A stretch of DNA of 33,473 nt from Verrucomicrobiota bacterium (GTDB lineage Bacteria > Verrucomicrobiota > Verrucomicrobiia > Chthoniobacterales > UBA10450): assembly GCA_003218535.1 (NCBI GenBank), contig QHNV01000049.1, forward strand, positions 1 through 33,473, given 5' to 3'. Position numbers and translations under genes: made by a program. The notes beneath the pieces are model-generated. The model did not search any database, was not told the DNA's origin, and saw only the letters and a list, made by a program, of their open reading frames with translations. Shown here in pieces: positions 8,057 through 18,629 of the stretch (its first letter is position 1; each line of letters begins with the position of its first letter).

Positions 8057-9469
8057 TTGAAGCGTCTGATCGCTACGGCCAAGATCGCGCACCAATTGAG
8101 CGCACTCGTCATCGCTTGTTTCACTCTTCTGGGGAGCGCCGCTTTGGCGCAAGCAGAGACATCGGAGCTACGACATTTGCGTTTCCAGCTCAAAGCAGCC
8201 AAAGAGGCGAATGACAAGCCGGCAATCATAGAATTGAGCCGGCGGATCGTCGCCATCAATCCTAAGAATTCCGACATCTGGGACACACTCGCTAAGACTC
8301 AGCTCGAGATTGATGACCTCGATCGCCTGGAGCAAACGCTCGATGCGTGGCAAAAAGTAGGACGGCGACCCGCTCCAGCGATCGAAGACTTTCGCGGCGG
8401 TCTGTGCTTCAAGCGCAAAGATTATCAATGCGCGGAACGACACTGGCTCGCCTTTATCGCGACAAAGCTGGCGAAGGCAGATGTCGCGACCGATTACGAT
8501 AACCTCGCGAACTTATGCGTTGAGCAAGCGCGTTGGGGGGACAACGCTGCCTATCGGACGAAGGCAATCGCCGCGCAGGACTCAGCTGCGCGCCGTGTGT
8601 TGCGTGCGTGCGCTTTCCTGCGCTTGCACAAATGGGACGCGGCTTACGCGGACATGGGGAAGGCGAATAAGATGGATCGCACGGATTCGCAATTGAAAGA
8701 GTGGCTGCCGCAGTTTGAGCGATTGCAGAAATTTCTGCCGCGCATAAAAGCACTCGACGCGCAGATCAGTAAATCACCCAACGACGTCACACTGTTGCTC
8801 GATCGCGCGCGGCTTTTCACTCTGGCTGATCGGCCCCTGCTGGCACTCGATGACGCCGAGCGCGCGCTGAAACTCCAGCCCGCATCGATGCGCGCGCGCA
8901 TCCAAACCGCCGAAGCGCTGCTCCAGGTGGATCGCGCGGAGGACGCAGCGAAATTGGAGGTCAGCAAAGATCTTGTTCGTGAGAAGGATAGGCTTGTTAC
9001 CGACGACGCGTTGCGCGAACTCGGCGCACTGGACACGCGTCTCCCGGCGAATCCCAAAGACATCGACGCGCTTGCGTCGCGCTCGAAAATCTTGAGAGAC
9101 GTGCGCCAATTCACCCTGGCACTTACTGACGTGCGCGCCGCGCTGGCGATCGACGATAAATCCGCAGCTGCGCATTTCGAAGCTGCGCATGATCTCGACG
9201 GGTTGGGCCAAACCGGGGAAGCGCTCGCGCATGCGCGAATCGCGACGGAGTTGGATTCGAACGATTCGGCAAAGTGGTTTTTTCGCGGCGTCCTCGAACG
9301 ACAGCGGGCAAACTTCGCTGCGGCGATCGAATCACAAACTCGCTCGCTCGAAATCGGCGAATCGCTTGTGGCGCTAAATGAACGAGAGGAATGCGAGCGC
9401 CGCATCGGGAAGACCAGCGAGGCCGATGCCGATCTTCGCCGGATTCAAGAACTCGCGCCGCAACGGTAA
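8057..9469 (+). CDS. Secreted/periplasmic TPR-repeat protein
   Basis: N-terminal signal-like segment ending SAALAQAE (TTG start); repeated helical TPR-like units; 5 bp upstream of the A2M gene. Confidence 0.8.
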   Translation: MKRLIATAKIAHQLSALVIACFTLLGSAALAQAETSELRHLRFQLKAAKEANDKPAIIELSRRIVAINPKNSDIWDTLAKTQLEIDDLDRLEQTLDAWQKVGRRPAPAIEDFRGGLCFKRKDYQCAERHWLAFIATKLAKADVATDYDNLANLCVEQARWGDNAAYRTKAIAAQDSAARRVLRACAFLRLHKWDAAYADMGKANKMDRTDSQLKEWLPQFERLQKFLPRIKALDAQISKSPNDVTLLLDRARLFTLADRPLLALDDAERALKLQPASMRARIQTAEALLQVDRAEDAAKLEVSKDLVREKDRLVTDDALRELGALDTRLPANPKDIDALASRSKILRDVRQFTLALTDVRAALAIDDKSAAAHFEAAHDLDGLGQTGEALAHARIATELDSNDSAKWFFRGVLERQRANFAAAIESQTRSLEIGESLVALNEREECERRIGKTSEADADLRRIQELAPQR

Positions 9470-9474
9470 CGGGA

Positions 9475-12400
9475 ATGGACCGGCGAATCGGAGAAACGGG
9501 GGACCGGCGATTTTGCCGATTCATACCTTTTCTGATTTGCGTTCTCGCTTTCGGCTTGGCATCTGTCGCACTCGCGCAGAACGAAGAGCAGGAGCCGGAA
9601 CCCACAAATGCAAAACCCGACGCCGGCGGAATTGTGATTGAACCGTCGGGAGGGAAAATTGGCGAGGGCGATCAGATCACGATCACGTTTCCGCAGGCGA
9701 TGGTTGCGCCCGATTTGATCGATGTCGGCAATCAAGCTCCTCCGTTTGTCAGCGAACCGAAACTCGACGGCAAGTTCCTGTGGAAAAGTCAGACCGAGGG
9801 CGTGTTTACGGTGAGCGGCGTTGTCGCCGGTGCGCGTCCTCGATTGATATTGGCGCCCGGGCTGAAAGATGCCGCGGACCATCCGTTCGTGGTGAAAGAT
9901 TGGAGCGCCGAATTTACGACGCCGGAGTTTGCGATTCGTAGCGATGTCACCATGCGGGAGCGTCTGCCGGCACGCCCGCAAATCTACCTTGGATCAAGTT
10001 ACGCCGTTCGCCTCGATGAAGCCGTTGAGCACATTTATTTTCAAGATCGCGATTCGCGAGAGCGTTTCCCAGTCGAAGTAATCCAAACGGCGGAAGAGAA
10101 GAGCACAGGCCCGCTCGAAGCGACTGGGTTCAGGGTCGAGCCGCGAGCGTCGCTGCCCGTCGGACGCACCTTTGATCTAATTGTGAATGGATTGGTCGAC
10201 GCAAAAAGCCGGCGTCCGCTTCCGTATTTGCAGGTGACCCCGCTGGGAAAAACTGAGCCGCTTAAAATCGAATGGCTCGGCGCGTTCAATCACGCCCTGG
10301 AGGACCCGGCGATCGGCATCAAGTTCAACGACTACATTGATCCTGTGGATGCAACGCCGGAACGAATCCGTGTCGAGCCTGCGGTGGAGAAAATGAAACT
10401 CCTCGCGAGCAACGACCAGATTAAAATCACGGGTAACTTCGATCTCAAGCAGCACTACAAAGTTACGATTTCGCCGGAGCTGAAAGGTGATCGCGGCTAC
10501 GGACTTCCTGCTGAATCCCGCTGGGGCGCGACGTTCCGCCCGAAAGAGTCGTGCCTGATCTTTCCGTCCACGCAGGTGTTTGCGCGCGCACGCCAGGAGT
10601 TGCGCTTTGCATTTTTCCAAGTCAACACGCCGCAGGTGACATGGAAACTGGCGCGCATCCCGGCGGAGAAACTTTCAGCAGTCACGGCGCGCGTCAGAGA
10701 ATTTGAAAAGGATGCCACCGATCCTGTCACCGGCGAGGTCGTAATCGATCCGCGCACAGGATTTTCGAAGCAGTTTCAAACCGAATTGCTCGTTGACGCC
10801 TTTCAACTGCCAGTGACGAGCAGTGGCACATTCGATGCCACCAGCGGCGACATCGAAACGCGGCGCGACGTTCATTGCACACCACCGGCGAACGAAGCAT
10901 TTGCAGGCGCATATCTCTTCGAAGCGAGCGCGACCTTACCCGATGGACGGATCGTTGGGAATCGATCGATCATTTGCGTCAACGATTATCTGCTGACGCA
11001 AAAACGAACGCCGATAAGCGTCCTGATGCGTCTGGCGAAAATGTCCGACGCGAATCCAGTGGCGGCCGTGACGGTGCACGCTGTGACCGAGGAGAACATC
11101 GAGCTTGCACGAGACGTTACTGACAAGGACGGCATCGCTCGCTTCGCAAAGGACACAATTTTTCCAAAGACGCATGATTCTAAGGCGAAAAGCGCCCATC
11201 TGTTTATCGCGGACACTGCGACCGGTCCGGCGCTGCAATTTGCCGAACGAACATCCTACCCCTCAGGCAGTGATTACGCAGCTCCTAGAGGAAGAGCGCA
11301 TGCGGAAATTATTACGGACAGAAATCTCTACCGGCCCGGCCAGACCGTAAAGATGAAAGGATTGGTGCGCGATGTGAGCGGCACCAGCCTGGCGATTCCG
11401 GTCGCTGCGCACGCGCACTGGAACGTGAAAGAAGGCGACGGCGAACGTGTCGTTGGCGAAGGCGAAGTGGCGGTTTCAGGTTACGGAGGATGGGAAGCTG
11501 ATTGGATCGTCCCAGAGATGGCGAAGCTTGGCGATTACATCATCGACTGTCGCGTGAAGCGGAACGATTACCAGGGTTCGACCAGAATCAGCGTTCAGGA
11601 ATATCGGGTGCCGCTTTTTTCGGTCATTGTTGAAGCAACGACTCCGGAGGTGGGCGCGACGGCGCATGCTCAAGTTTCCTCGTCGTATTTTCACGGCGCG
11701 CCAAATGTCGGCGCGCGGGTCCACTGGAAAGCGGTTTGGACAGCGTGGGCTGATTACGGGAGCGAGGAAGAGGGCCCTTCTCGAAAACGCTTCAACACTT
11801 ATCCCACGATCGGCCCATTCCTGGATCCCGACACCGAGGCGATGAAAACAATTGAAGGCGATGCACAACTCGATCGCGACGGAGTTGTGACGCTCGCGTG
11901 TGAATCGCCATTCAAAGATAATCCGGCCGTTGGGCGTGCGCAGGTGGTCTGGCGTGTGGACGTCACTTCAATCGATGGCCAAACGCTCACCGGCGGCGAT
12001 ATGGCGACGCTGTTCTCAGCGGAAACGCGCCTCGGCGTCCGCGCTAGCGAGCAGTTGACGGAGCCCGCTGGGGTAAAAGTCGAGATCGATGCTGTCGATC
12101 CGGAAGATGAAAAGGTGAATGGCGTTTCTGTTCGGGCCGATCTGTTTCATGTCACCACAAAAACGGTCAAGGAACAAATCGCGCCGTTCGTTTATCGCTA
12201 CCGCAACACCGATCAGTTTACCAAAGTCGCGGCACAAGAATCGAAAACACCAGCGGAACTGATTTTCCCAACGAGCGAGACCGGCCGATACGTCGTTGCG
12301 ATCACCGCGCCGGACGTCAAAGCGCCGCTTGTCAGCGATGAAACCACCGTCTCAGGCGAAAAGCCGGCGGAGCTGCCCGTGATAAACGAGACCACGTTCA

Positions 12401-15060
12401 AGATTGAGCATCGCAAGGAGCCATTCCTACCAGGCGACAAAGCCGCGCTCACGATCCAGGCGCCGTTTGGCGGCGTCGCTTGGGTGTCGGTCGAGACGGA
12501 CGAAGTGCTCGATACGTTGCTTGTTTCAGTAAAAGGCAACGCTGGCAGGATCGAGTTGCCGATAAAAAAGGAATACGCTCCGAATGCGACAGTTTCGATC
12601 TATCTCGTTAAGCCCGGCGGCGAGAACGAACTTCCCCGGGAACGTTTCGCGTACAGCGATATTGAAGTGCGCCGACCGGACCGCGAATTGAAAATCGAGC
12701 CGCGTCTCGTGAGCGCCACGGCGAAGCCGGGAGAGATCGTGCGCGGCGAAGTGCGCGTAACTTCGGAAAGAAAACCGGTCCCTGATGCAGATCTTCTCGT
12801 GTTCGCAGTAGATGATGCTGTACTGACGCTCGGCGATTGGAAGCTGCCGGCCGTCGGCGAGAAATTTTATCCGCGGAATCCTTTTTCCGTGCGGACGTAC
12901 GAGGCGCTGCACGGTTACATCGAAAATTTTGCCAAGCTCAGCCTCACTGAAAAAGGGTTCGTTATCGGTGACGGCGGCGAGGAAGCCATCTCCAACGTCA
13001 AAAATGTTCGCAAGGAATTTCGCACGCTCGCGTATTGGCAGGGGAATTTGAAAACTGACGCCAAAGGCAAGGTCGTTTTTGAGTTCACCGCTCCAGATAA
13101 TCTGACGACGTATCGGATCGTGGCCGTCGGCCAGACAAAGGCGAATCAGTTTGGCGGCGACGCGACGCAGACGGTAAAAATATCAAAGCCGCTCCTGATT
13201 GATCCGGCATTGCCACGTTTCTTGCGCGATGGCGATGAAGTCGAATTGCGCGCCGTGGTTCGGCAAAACTTTGCTGATAGCGATGGGATCACCGCGCGTT
13301 GCTTCACGGACGCACAGCTGAAACTCGTGGCCGCTGAGGCTGTGACCCAGTCATCGCGGCGCGATGCCCCGACGGTGTTCCGTTTCAAAGCGAAAGTGAC
13401 CGATGCCGATCTTCTGCCGGCAAAGATCCGGTTCCAAGCCGTCTCAAACTCAAATGACAAAATGTCAGACGTGGTGGCGATCACGCTTCCGGTGCAAGCG
13501 CCGACGATTGTGCGCAAGGAAAGCGTCGCCGGTTCGTTTCGTGCTGAGAAGTCGGGATTCGATGCGCATCGCGTGATGCCTGAAGCATGGAAACATGGTC
13601 GAGGCCAATTCACCACAACCATTTCCACTTCGCCGTGGTTGCCCGAAATCGTGGGCCTGCCGGTCATTCTGCAATATCCACACGGTTGTTTCGAACAAAT
13701 TTCAACGAAGCTGCTAGGTTACAGCTTACTGACGAATCTGCTCGGGTATCTGCCCGATTTTCAGCAGCGCGCCGCCGAGTATCGCACCACGCTCGAACAC
13801 GGGATGAAACAGTATGCCGACTCGCTGTTGAGCGACGGCATGCTTCCCTACTGGCCTGGAGGCAGCACTGGCAACGGCTTTGTGACCTGCCAAGCCTTGT
13901 GGTCGGTAAACGAATCTATCAATGCCGGCTTCGAAACGCCTCCGGAGTTGCAAGAGAAACTCGCTGGCGCGGTAAAGAAAATCGTGAAAGGCCAGCTTCC
14001 GGCGTCGCGATTTGAAAAATGTTTTGCCCTGTTAGTGCTCACGCAATCAGCAACTGACGACGACTTTCGAAGCGAATCGCAGGAACTGTATCTGCACCGG
14101 AACGAAGGGAGCGACGAAGATAGCGCGCTGCTGGCAATTGCGCTGCATCGGCAAAACATCATGGCACGTGAGCAGCAGCAATTGCTGCGTGAAATCGACG
14201 TGCCAATCAAGGAGCGCGCATTTAATCCGGCGACGTTCACGTCCATGACGCGCGCCGAGGCGATGCGCGCGTTTGCGTTCGACGTTATCGCGCCGCCAAC
14301 GTGGACGAAGCAACGGAGACAGCAGGCTCGCGAGCGCATGTCGAAGCTGATGGAATCGGCAGGATCACTTTCGACGCAGGAAAATCTGTGGCTGTTGCTC
14401 GCGTTCAAATCAATGCTCGGCGCGGAAACAGCACCGCCGTTGCAAGCCACGCAGCCGTCGGGCGTGCTCTCAAAAAATGGCCGCTCGGCTACATGGCTCG
14501 ATCGCAAAATGGAAGATGACCTCGTTGTCAAAGGTCTCAATGAAAACGCGCTGACGTTTTTGATCCAAGTGGAATATTCGACCAAAGAAGTTGATACTGA
14601 TCGAGTCGATCGCGGCTTTCGCATCGAACGCGTCGTCAAAAATCTGAGCGATCCAAAGCGCGTCGGCACTTCGGATGCGCCGTTGAAGCTCGGTGATCAA
14701 TTGCTCGTCACGTATCGATTGAACACCCGGAAGCTTCAAAATTTTGTGGCGCTCGAAGATTCTTTGCCGGCGGGTCTGGAGGTCGTGAATCCAAATCTTG
14801 CGCTCGTCGGAAAGTTTTTTCAGCTTCCGCCGCCCGATCCGCAGGATCGTTTGCTGGGATTGTCGTACTCCGAGATGCGTGATCGTTCGGCGCTGCTGTA
14901 CTTTGATGTAGTCGATCCAGGATCGGGAATCTATTCCGTTTTAGTGCGCGCCACCGCTGCGGGAACGTTTCGCTGGCCGGCGACGCAGGTCGCGCCTATG
15001 TACGACAGCCGTTTTTCGGGTCTTTCGCCATCAAGCGTATGCGTCATCTCCGCCGACTAA
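9475..15060 (+). CDS. Bacterial alpha-2-macroglobulin family protein with thioester motif
   Basis: Signal peptide (FGLASVALAQ), DRNLYRPGQTVKMKG, thioester YPHGCFEQ (CxEQ), very long ORF, followed by pbpC as in yfhM-pbpC loci. Confidence 0.95.
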   Translation: MDRRIGETGDRRFCRFIPFLICVLAFGLASVALAQNEEQEPEPTNAKPDAGGIVIEPSGGKIGEGDQITITFPQAMVAPDLIDVGNQAPPFVSEPKLDGKFLWKSQTEGVFTVSGVVAGARPRLILAPGLKDAADHPFVVKDWSAEFTTPEFAIRSDVTMRERLPARPQIYLGSSYAVRLDEAVEHIYFQDRDSRERFPVEVIQTAEEKSTGPLEATGFRVEPRASLPVGRTFDLIVNGLVDAKSRRPLPYLQVTPLGKTEPLKIEWLGAFNHALEDPAIGIKFNDYIDPVDATPERIRVEPAVEKMKLLASNDQIKITGNFDLKQHYKVTISPELKGDRGYGLPAESRWGATFRPKESCLIFPSTQVFARARQELRFAFFQVNTPQVTWKLARIPAEKLSAVTARVREFEKDATDPVTGEVVIDPRTGFSKQFQTELLVDAFQLPVTSSGTFDATSGDIETRRDVHCTPPANEAFAGAYLFEASATLPDGRIVGNRSIICVNDYLLTQKRTPISVLMRLAKMSDANPVAAVTVHAVTEENIELARDVTDKDGIARFAKDTIFPKTHDSKAKSAHLFIADTATGPALQFAERTSYPSGSDYAAPRGRAHAEIITDRNLYRPGQTVKMKGLVRDVSGTSLAIPVAAHAHWNVKEGDGERVVGEGEVAVSGYGGWEADWIVPEMAKLGDYIIDCRVKRNDYQGSTRISVQEYRVPLFSVIVEATTPEVGATAHAQVSSSYFHGAPNVGARVHWKAVWTAWADYGSEEEGPSRKRFNTYPTIGPFLDPDTEAMKTIEGDAQLDRDGVVTLACESPFKDNPAVGRAQVVWRVDVTSIDGQTLTGGDMATLFSAETRLGVRASEQLTEPAGVKVEIDAVDPEDEKVNGVSVRADLFHVTTKTVKEQIAPFVYRYRNTDQFTKVAAQESKTPAELIFPTSETGRYVVAITAPDVKAPLVSDETTVSGEKPAELPVINETTFKIEHRKEPFLPGDKAALTIQAPFGGVAWVSVETDEVLDTLLVSVKGNAGRIELPIKKEYAPNATVSIYLVKPGGENELPRERFAYSDIEVRRPDRELKIEPRLVSATAKPGEIVRGEVRVTSERKPVPDADLLVFAVDDAVLTLGDWKLPAVGEKFYPRNPFSVRTYEALHGYIENFAKLSLTEKGFVIGDGGEEAISNVKNVRKEFRTLAYWQGNLKTDAKGKVVFEFTAPDNLTTYRIVAVGQTKANQFGGDATQTVKISKPLLIDPALPRFLRDGDEVELRAVVRQNFADSDGITARCFTDAQLKLVAAEAVTQSSRRDAPTVFRFKAKVTDADLLPAKIRFQAVSNSNDKMSDVVAITLPVQAPTIVRKESVAGSFRAEKSGFDAHRVMPEAWKHGRGQFTTTISTSPWLPEIVGLPVILQYPHGCFEQISTKLLGYSLLTNLLGYLPDFQQRAAEYRTTLEHGMKQYADSLLSDGMLPYWPGGSTGNGFVTCQALWSVNESINAGFETPPELQEKLAGAVKKIVKGQLPASRFEKCFALLVLTQSATDDDFRSESQELYLHRNEGSDEDSALLAIALHRQNIMAREQQQLLREIDVPIKERAFNPATFTSMTRAEAMRAFAFDVIAPPTWTKQRRQQARERMSKLMESAGSLSTQENLWLLLAFKSMLGAETAPPLQATQPSGVLSKNGRSATWLDRKMEDDLVVKGLNENALTFLIQVEYSTKEVDTDRVDRGFRIERVVKNLSDPKRVGTSDAPLKLGDQLLVTYRLNTRKLQNFVALEDSLPAGLEVVNPNLALVGKFFQLPPPDPQDRLLGLSYSEMRDRSALLYFDVVDPGSGIYSVLVRATAAGTFRWPATQVAPMYDSRFSGLSPSSVCVISAD

Positions 15061-17279
15061 TTTCCAGATTTTGGCCTCGTTCATTACTCGCGATTTTCGC
15101 GGGACTTCTTGGGATTGCGATAGCGTTTGTTTGGTGGCTGCCGATTCCGACGGAGCTTAAAAGATCGCCCGCTGGAACTTTGACGCTGCTCGACAGTCGC
15201 GGCCGCGAACTTGCCGAGTTCGCATCGCCGGAAGCGCGCACGCAATTCCCGGTTGCGTTTGATCAGATGGGCGTGTGGTTGCCGCGAATCACGGTCGTGC
15301 TGGAAGATCGGCGCTTTTACAAACATCGTGGCATCGACTGGGGCGCCACAGTTGCCGCATGCGTGCGGAACTTGCGATCGTGCCACGTGATTTCCGGCGC
15401 ATCGACCATCACGCAGCAACTGGTGAAACTGGCAACGGGTCGCGAGCGACGCAGTTGGACCGGGAAATTCTATGAGGCAATCGTCGCCTGGAAATTAGAG
15501 CGACGCTGGAGCAAGCAGCGCATCCTCACCGAATATTTGAATCGCAGCAGCTATGGCAACCGCAGGATCGGCCCTGAAGCCGCAGCCCGGGCATATTTCG
15601 ATAAACCGGCGCGCGATCTCACTTTGAGCGAAGCAATTTTCCTCGCCGGTTTGCCGCAAGCGCCGACGCGGTTGAATCCGCGGCGGCACCCGGAGGAAGC
15701 AAATCGTAAATACTCGCGCTCGCTCATCCGACTCGCTGAGCTTGGCGTTATCACTCACGATGAGCAAACATTGCTCGCGCAGCCGCCGCAGGTTGTCCGA
15801 ATCGATCCGCCGCGGCGCGCGCCGCACTTTGTCGACGCACTCGTGGCGCGAAATCCGGGACTGCGCGGGACGGTGAGAACAACGCTGGACCTCGATCTGC
15901 AGACGACAGTCGAACGTCTGGTGCGCGCGCATTTATCGGCGCTCAATCGCTACGACATCACGCAGGCTGCCGTGGTGGTGATTCAAAACGCCACGGGCGC
16001 AGTTCGCGCCACGGTTGGCTCTGAGAATTATGCAGTGTCTCAAATCAATGGCGCAACGCAGCCGCGCAGTTGTGGATCGACATTGAAACCGTTCGTTTAC
16101 CTCGACGCCATAGATAAACGGCTCTTCACCGCGGCGAGCTTGTTGCCGGACACGCCCGATGCGATCCGCAATGAATACGCCGATTACGATCCGCAAAATT
16201 ACGCGCGTCATTATTTTGGACCGGTGCGCTTGCGCGAGGCGCTCGGGTGTTCGCTAAACGTGCCGGCAGTATTTGTGCTGAGCCAGCTCCGCGCGCGTCC
16301 AACGTTCTATCAGTTGCAGAAGTGGGGCTTCAATTTTCCACAGGGCCTCGAGCATTACGGTGCCGGTTTTGTTTTGGGAAATGCCGAGACGCGTCTGGTG
16401 GATCTTGCCGCCGCCTACGCTGGACTGGCCCGCGGCGGGACGGCCATGCGCGCGAAATTCTTCGCAGCGGAACATCAGCCGATCACCCGCATCGCCTCGG
16501 AAGAAGCGACAGCGATCATTACAGACATTTTGTGCGACAATGAGGCGAGACAGAAAAGTTTCGGATTGCATTCGCCACTCGCCTTCGAGCAACGCGTCGC
16601 GGCGAAGACTGGAACAAGCAGCGGTTTTCGCGACACCTGGACAGTGGGGTTTGACAGGGAACACACGGTCGCCGTTTGGGCGGGAAACTTCGATGGACGA
16701 CCGATGCGCGACACGTTCGCTGTGCGCGCAGCAACGCCGCTCTGGGCGGCGGTCATGCAGGAATTGCTCACGCATGATCACCCGCTCGATCTGCCGGCGG
16801 AAAACGACAAACTGGTGCGCCGCGCGATTTGCAAAGCAACAGGTCTGCTCCCATCTCGTTTTAGCAACGCAACGATGAGCGAGCTTTTTCTCGCAGGCAC
16901 CGAGCCGTGCGAAAATTCGGCAGACTACTTTGCGAACGATGGGAAATTGCTTTTGCAGGACGCATACGCGCGTTGGTGCGCGAGCAGCGACAACACCATT
17001 GGCGCGCATGTCCGGTCCGATTTTCGCATCACGAGTCCGCCGCCGAACGCGCGCTATCAGATTGATCCTGTCCTGCCATCGTCACAGCAGATGGTCGAAC
17101 TCACAGCGGCGTGCGCCAGCGATGTAGAGTGGTTCGTTAACGATGCGCGAGTCGCGCCAGCGCACGACGGCCGATTCTTCTGGCAGCTTGCCGCCGGTGA
17201 GTGGAACGTGCGCGCAGTCAGTCGCGGTAAAATCTCCCAGGAAAAAATCACCGTCGAAGGCATTATCGGCGCCAATTGA
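15039..17279 (+). CDS. pbpC: Penicillin-binding protein 1C
   Basis: GT51 EDRRFYKHRGIDWGA, GASTITQQLVKLATG, transpeptidase QPRSCGSTLKPFVYLDA and AAKTGTSSGFRDTW; overlaps A2M gene by 22 bp. Confidence 0.96.
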   Translation: MRHLRRLISRFWPRSLLAIFAGLLGIAIAFVWWLPIPTELKRSPAGTLTLLDSRGRELAEFASPEARTQFPVAFDQMGVWLPRITVVLEDRRFYKHRGIDWGATVAACVRNLRSCHVISGASTITQQLVKLATGRERRSWTGKFYEAIVAWKLERRWSKQRILTEYLNRSSYGNRRIGPEAAARAYFDKPARDLTLSEAIFLAGLPQAPTRLNPRRHPEEANRKYSRSLIRLAELGVITHDEQTLLAQPPQVVRIDPPRRAPHFVDALVARNPGLRGTVRTTLDLDLQTTVERLVRAHLSALNRYDITQAAVVVIQNATGAVRATVGSENYAVSQINGATQPRSCGSTLKPFVYLDAIDKRLFTAASLLPDTPDAIRNEYADYDPQNYARHYFGPVRLREALGCSLNVPAVFVLSQLRARPTFYQLQKWGFNFPQGLEHYGAGFVLGNAETRLVDLAAAYAGLARGGTAMRAKFFAAEHQPITRIASEEATAIITDILCDNEARQKSFGLHSPLAFEQRVAAKTGTSSGFRDTWTVGFDREHTVAVWAGNFDGRPMRDTFAVRAATPLWAAVMQELLTHDHPLDLPAENDKLVRRAICKATGLLPSRFSNATMSELFLAGTEPCENSADYFANDGKLLLQDAYARWCASSDNTIGAHVRSDFRITSPPPNARYQIDPVLPSSQQMVELTAACASDVEWFVNDARVAPAHDGRFFWQLAAGEWNVRAVSRGKISQEKITVEGIIGAN

Positions 17280-17289
17280 CGCGTTTCTT

Positions 17290-17760
17290 TTAGCGCGACT
17301 TTGTCAGCTTGACATCGCGACGATGTTTGCCGTCGTTTTCGGCTTTCCTGCGAAGTTTTTGAAACTGCTGTTCCAATTTTTTCAGTTCTTCGTCGGAGAG
17401 GTCCTCGAGATCGACAAGTTCGTTGCGCGCGCTTTTTAACGCACGAATCAGCTCGTCGAGTTTTAGATGCACAACTTTGGCATCTCGGTTCTGCGTGTTC
17501 TGGATCAGGAATACCATGAGAAACGTAACTACGGTTGTGGCGGTATTGATGACCAGCTGCCAGGTGTCCGAAAATTGAAAAGTCGGTCCAGCGAGCAGCC
17601 ATACGAGGACGACTACAACGGCGCCGGCAAACGCCCAGGCAGTGCCCAGAACAATCGACGATTGATGTGCGAAGATGCGAAATGCGTACTGCACCACCTC
17701 GAAAAACTTTCGCCGGGCGGCATGGTTTTGTAACTTTCTAACCTTGGTCTCAAGCGCCAT
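17290..17760 (-). CDS. Low-affinity iron permease family protein
   Basis: AFRIFAHQSSIVLGTAWAFAGAVVVVLVWLLAGPTFQFSDTWQLVINTATTVVTFLMVFLIQNTQNRD followed by coiled C-terminus. Confidence 0.85.
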   Translation of the reverse strand: MALETKVRKLQNHAARRKFFEVVQYAFRIFAHQSSIVLGTAWAFAGAVVVVLVWLLAGPTFQFSDTWQLVINTATTVVTFLMVFLIQNTQNRDAKVVHLKLDELIRALKSARNELVDLEDLSDEELKKLEQQFQKLRRKAENDGKHRRDVKLTKSR

Positions 17761-17783
17761 CTATCTTAGCTTCGTGACTGCCT

Positions 17784-18629
17784 TTGGAATTGCGCGCACT
17801 TCATCTGAATCTCGACGACGCCTGGCAATATGAACCATTGCGTTTACCGATAGTCAATGCACGCGAATGGGGGCCGCAATTACGCTTCTCTGCGCCACCG
17901 CGCTTGATAGAACGATTTTATCGTGACCACGAGGCGCATATGGCCGCGCCGTTTGTGCTTTACGGCTCCGGTGACTTTCATCATTTGACGGCGCTTCGAT
18001 TGCGCCGCATTGCCGGAGCAATCATCCTCGTTTCGTTTGATAATCATCCGGATTGGGATGTGCGCCCGCCAAAATGGGCCTGCGGCGCATGGGTGAATCG
18101 CGTCTTGGAATTTCCCCACATCAAGCATGTGGCAGTTTGGGGCTGCGGCAATTTTGAATGCTGGTGGCCACACCAAATTTTCGGCAACCGTCGCGCGGAA
18201 CGCGCCGGCAGGCTGGAAGTGCATCCTTGGGCAGATGATCGTCCCGCCAAAGATCGACAACGTCGGGGCGCGATTCTTCGCGACAATTGGCGACAGCGGT
18301 TTGGCCAGTTTCTAAATGATCTAGCTGATGAAAATATTTACGTTACCATCGATCTCGATTGTCTGCGCACCGAGGAAGCGGTGACGAACTGGGAGAACGG
18401 TCGGTTTACAACTGCCGATCTTGAGTGGGCGCTGGGAAAATTGCGCGAGTCTTGCCGGATTGTCGGTGGGGACATTTGCGGCGCGTATTCGCTGCCAAAA
18501 TACGCTCGCTGGAAACAGAAGTTCGCTTCAGAGTGGGATCATCCCAAGCTCGATCTGCCAAACGCGGAGCAAATTCGAAAGATAAACTTCTCTGCCCTGG
18601 AACGATTGTCGCCGGCGTTAGCTCAATGA
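17784..18629 (+). CDS. Arginase/ureohydrolase-fold family protein of unknown substrate
   Basis: GSGDFHH, FDNHPD (DxHxD), TIDLD (DxD), GGDICG in arginase-like order. Confidence 0.7.
   Translation: MELRALHLNLDDAWQYEPLRLPIVNAREWGPQLRFSAPPRLIERFYRDHEAHMAAPFVLYGSGDFHHLTALRLRRIAGAIILVSFDNHPDWDVRPPKWACGAWVNRVLEFPHIKHVAVWGCGNFECWWPHQIFGNRRAERAGRLEVHPWADDRPAKDRQRRGAILRDNWRQRFGQFLNDLADENIYVTIDLDCLRTEEAVTNWENGRFTTADLEWALGKLRESCRIVGGDICGAYSLPKYARWKQKFASEWDHPKLDLPNAEQIRKINFSALERLSPALAQ

Noticed and set aside
8644-9405. Minus-strand ORF (253 aa) opposite the TPR gene
   Set aside because: Antisense shadow ORF with biased Ser/Arg composition.
13848-14669. Long minus-strand ORF (273 aa) opposite the A2M gene
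   Set aside because: Shadow ORF in GC-rich coding sequence; Ser/Arg-rich, no recognizable domain.
16254-17009. Minus-strand ORF (251 aa) opposite pbpC
   Set aside because: Antisense shadow ORF, no domain support.
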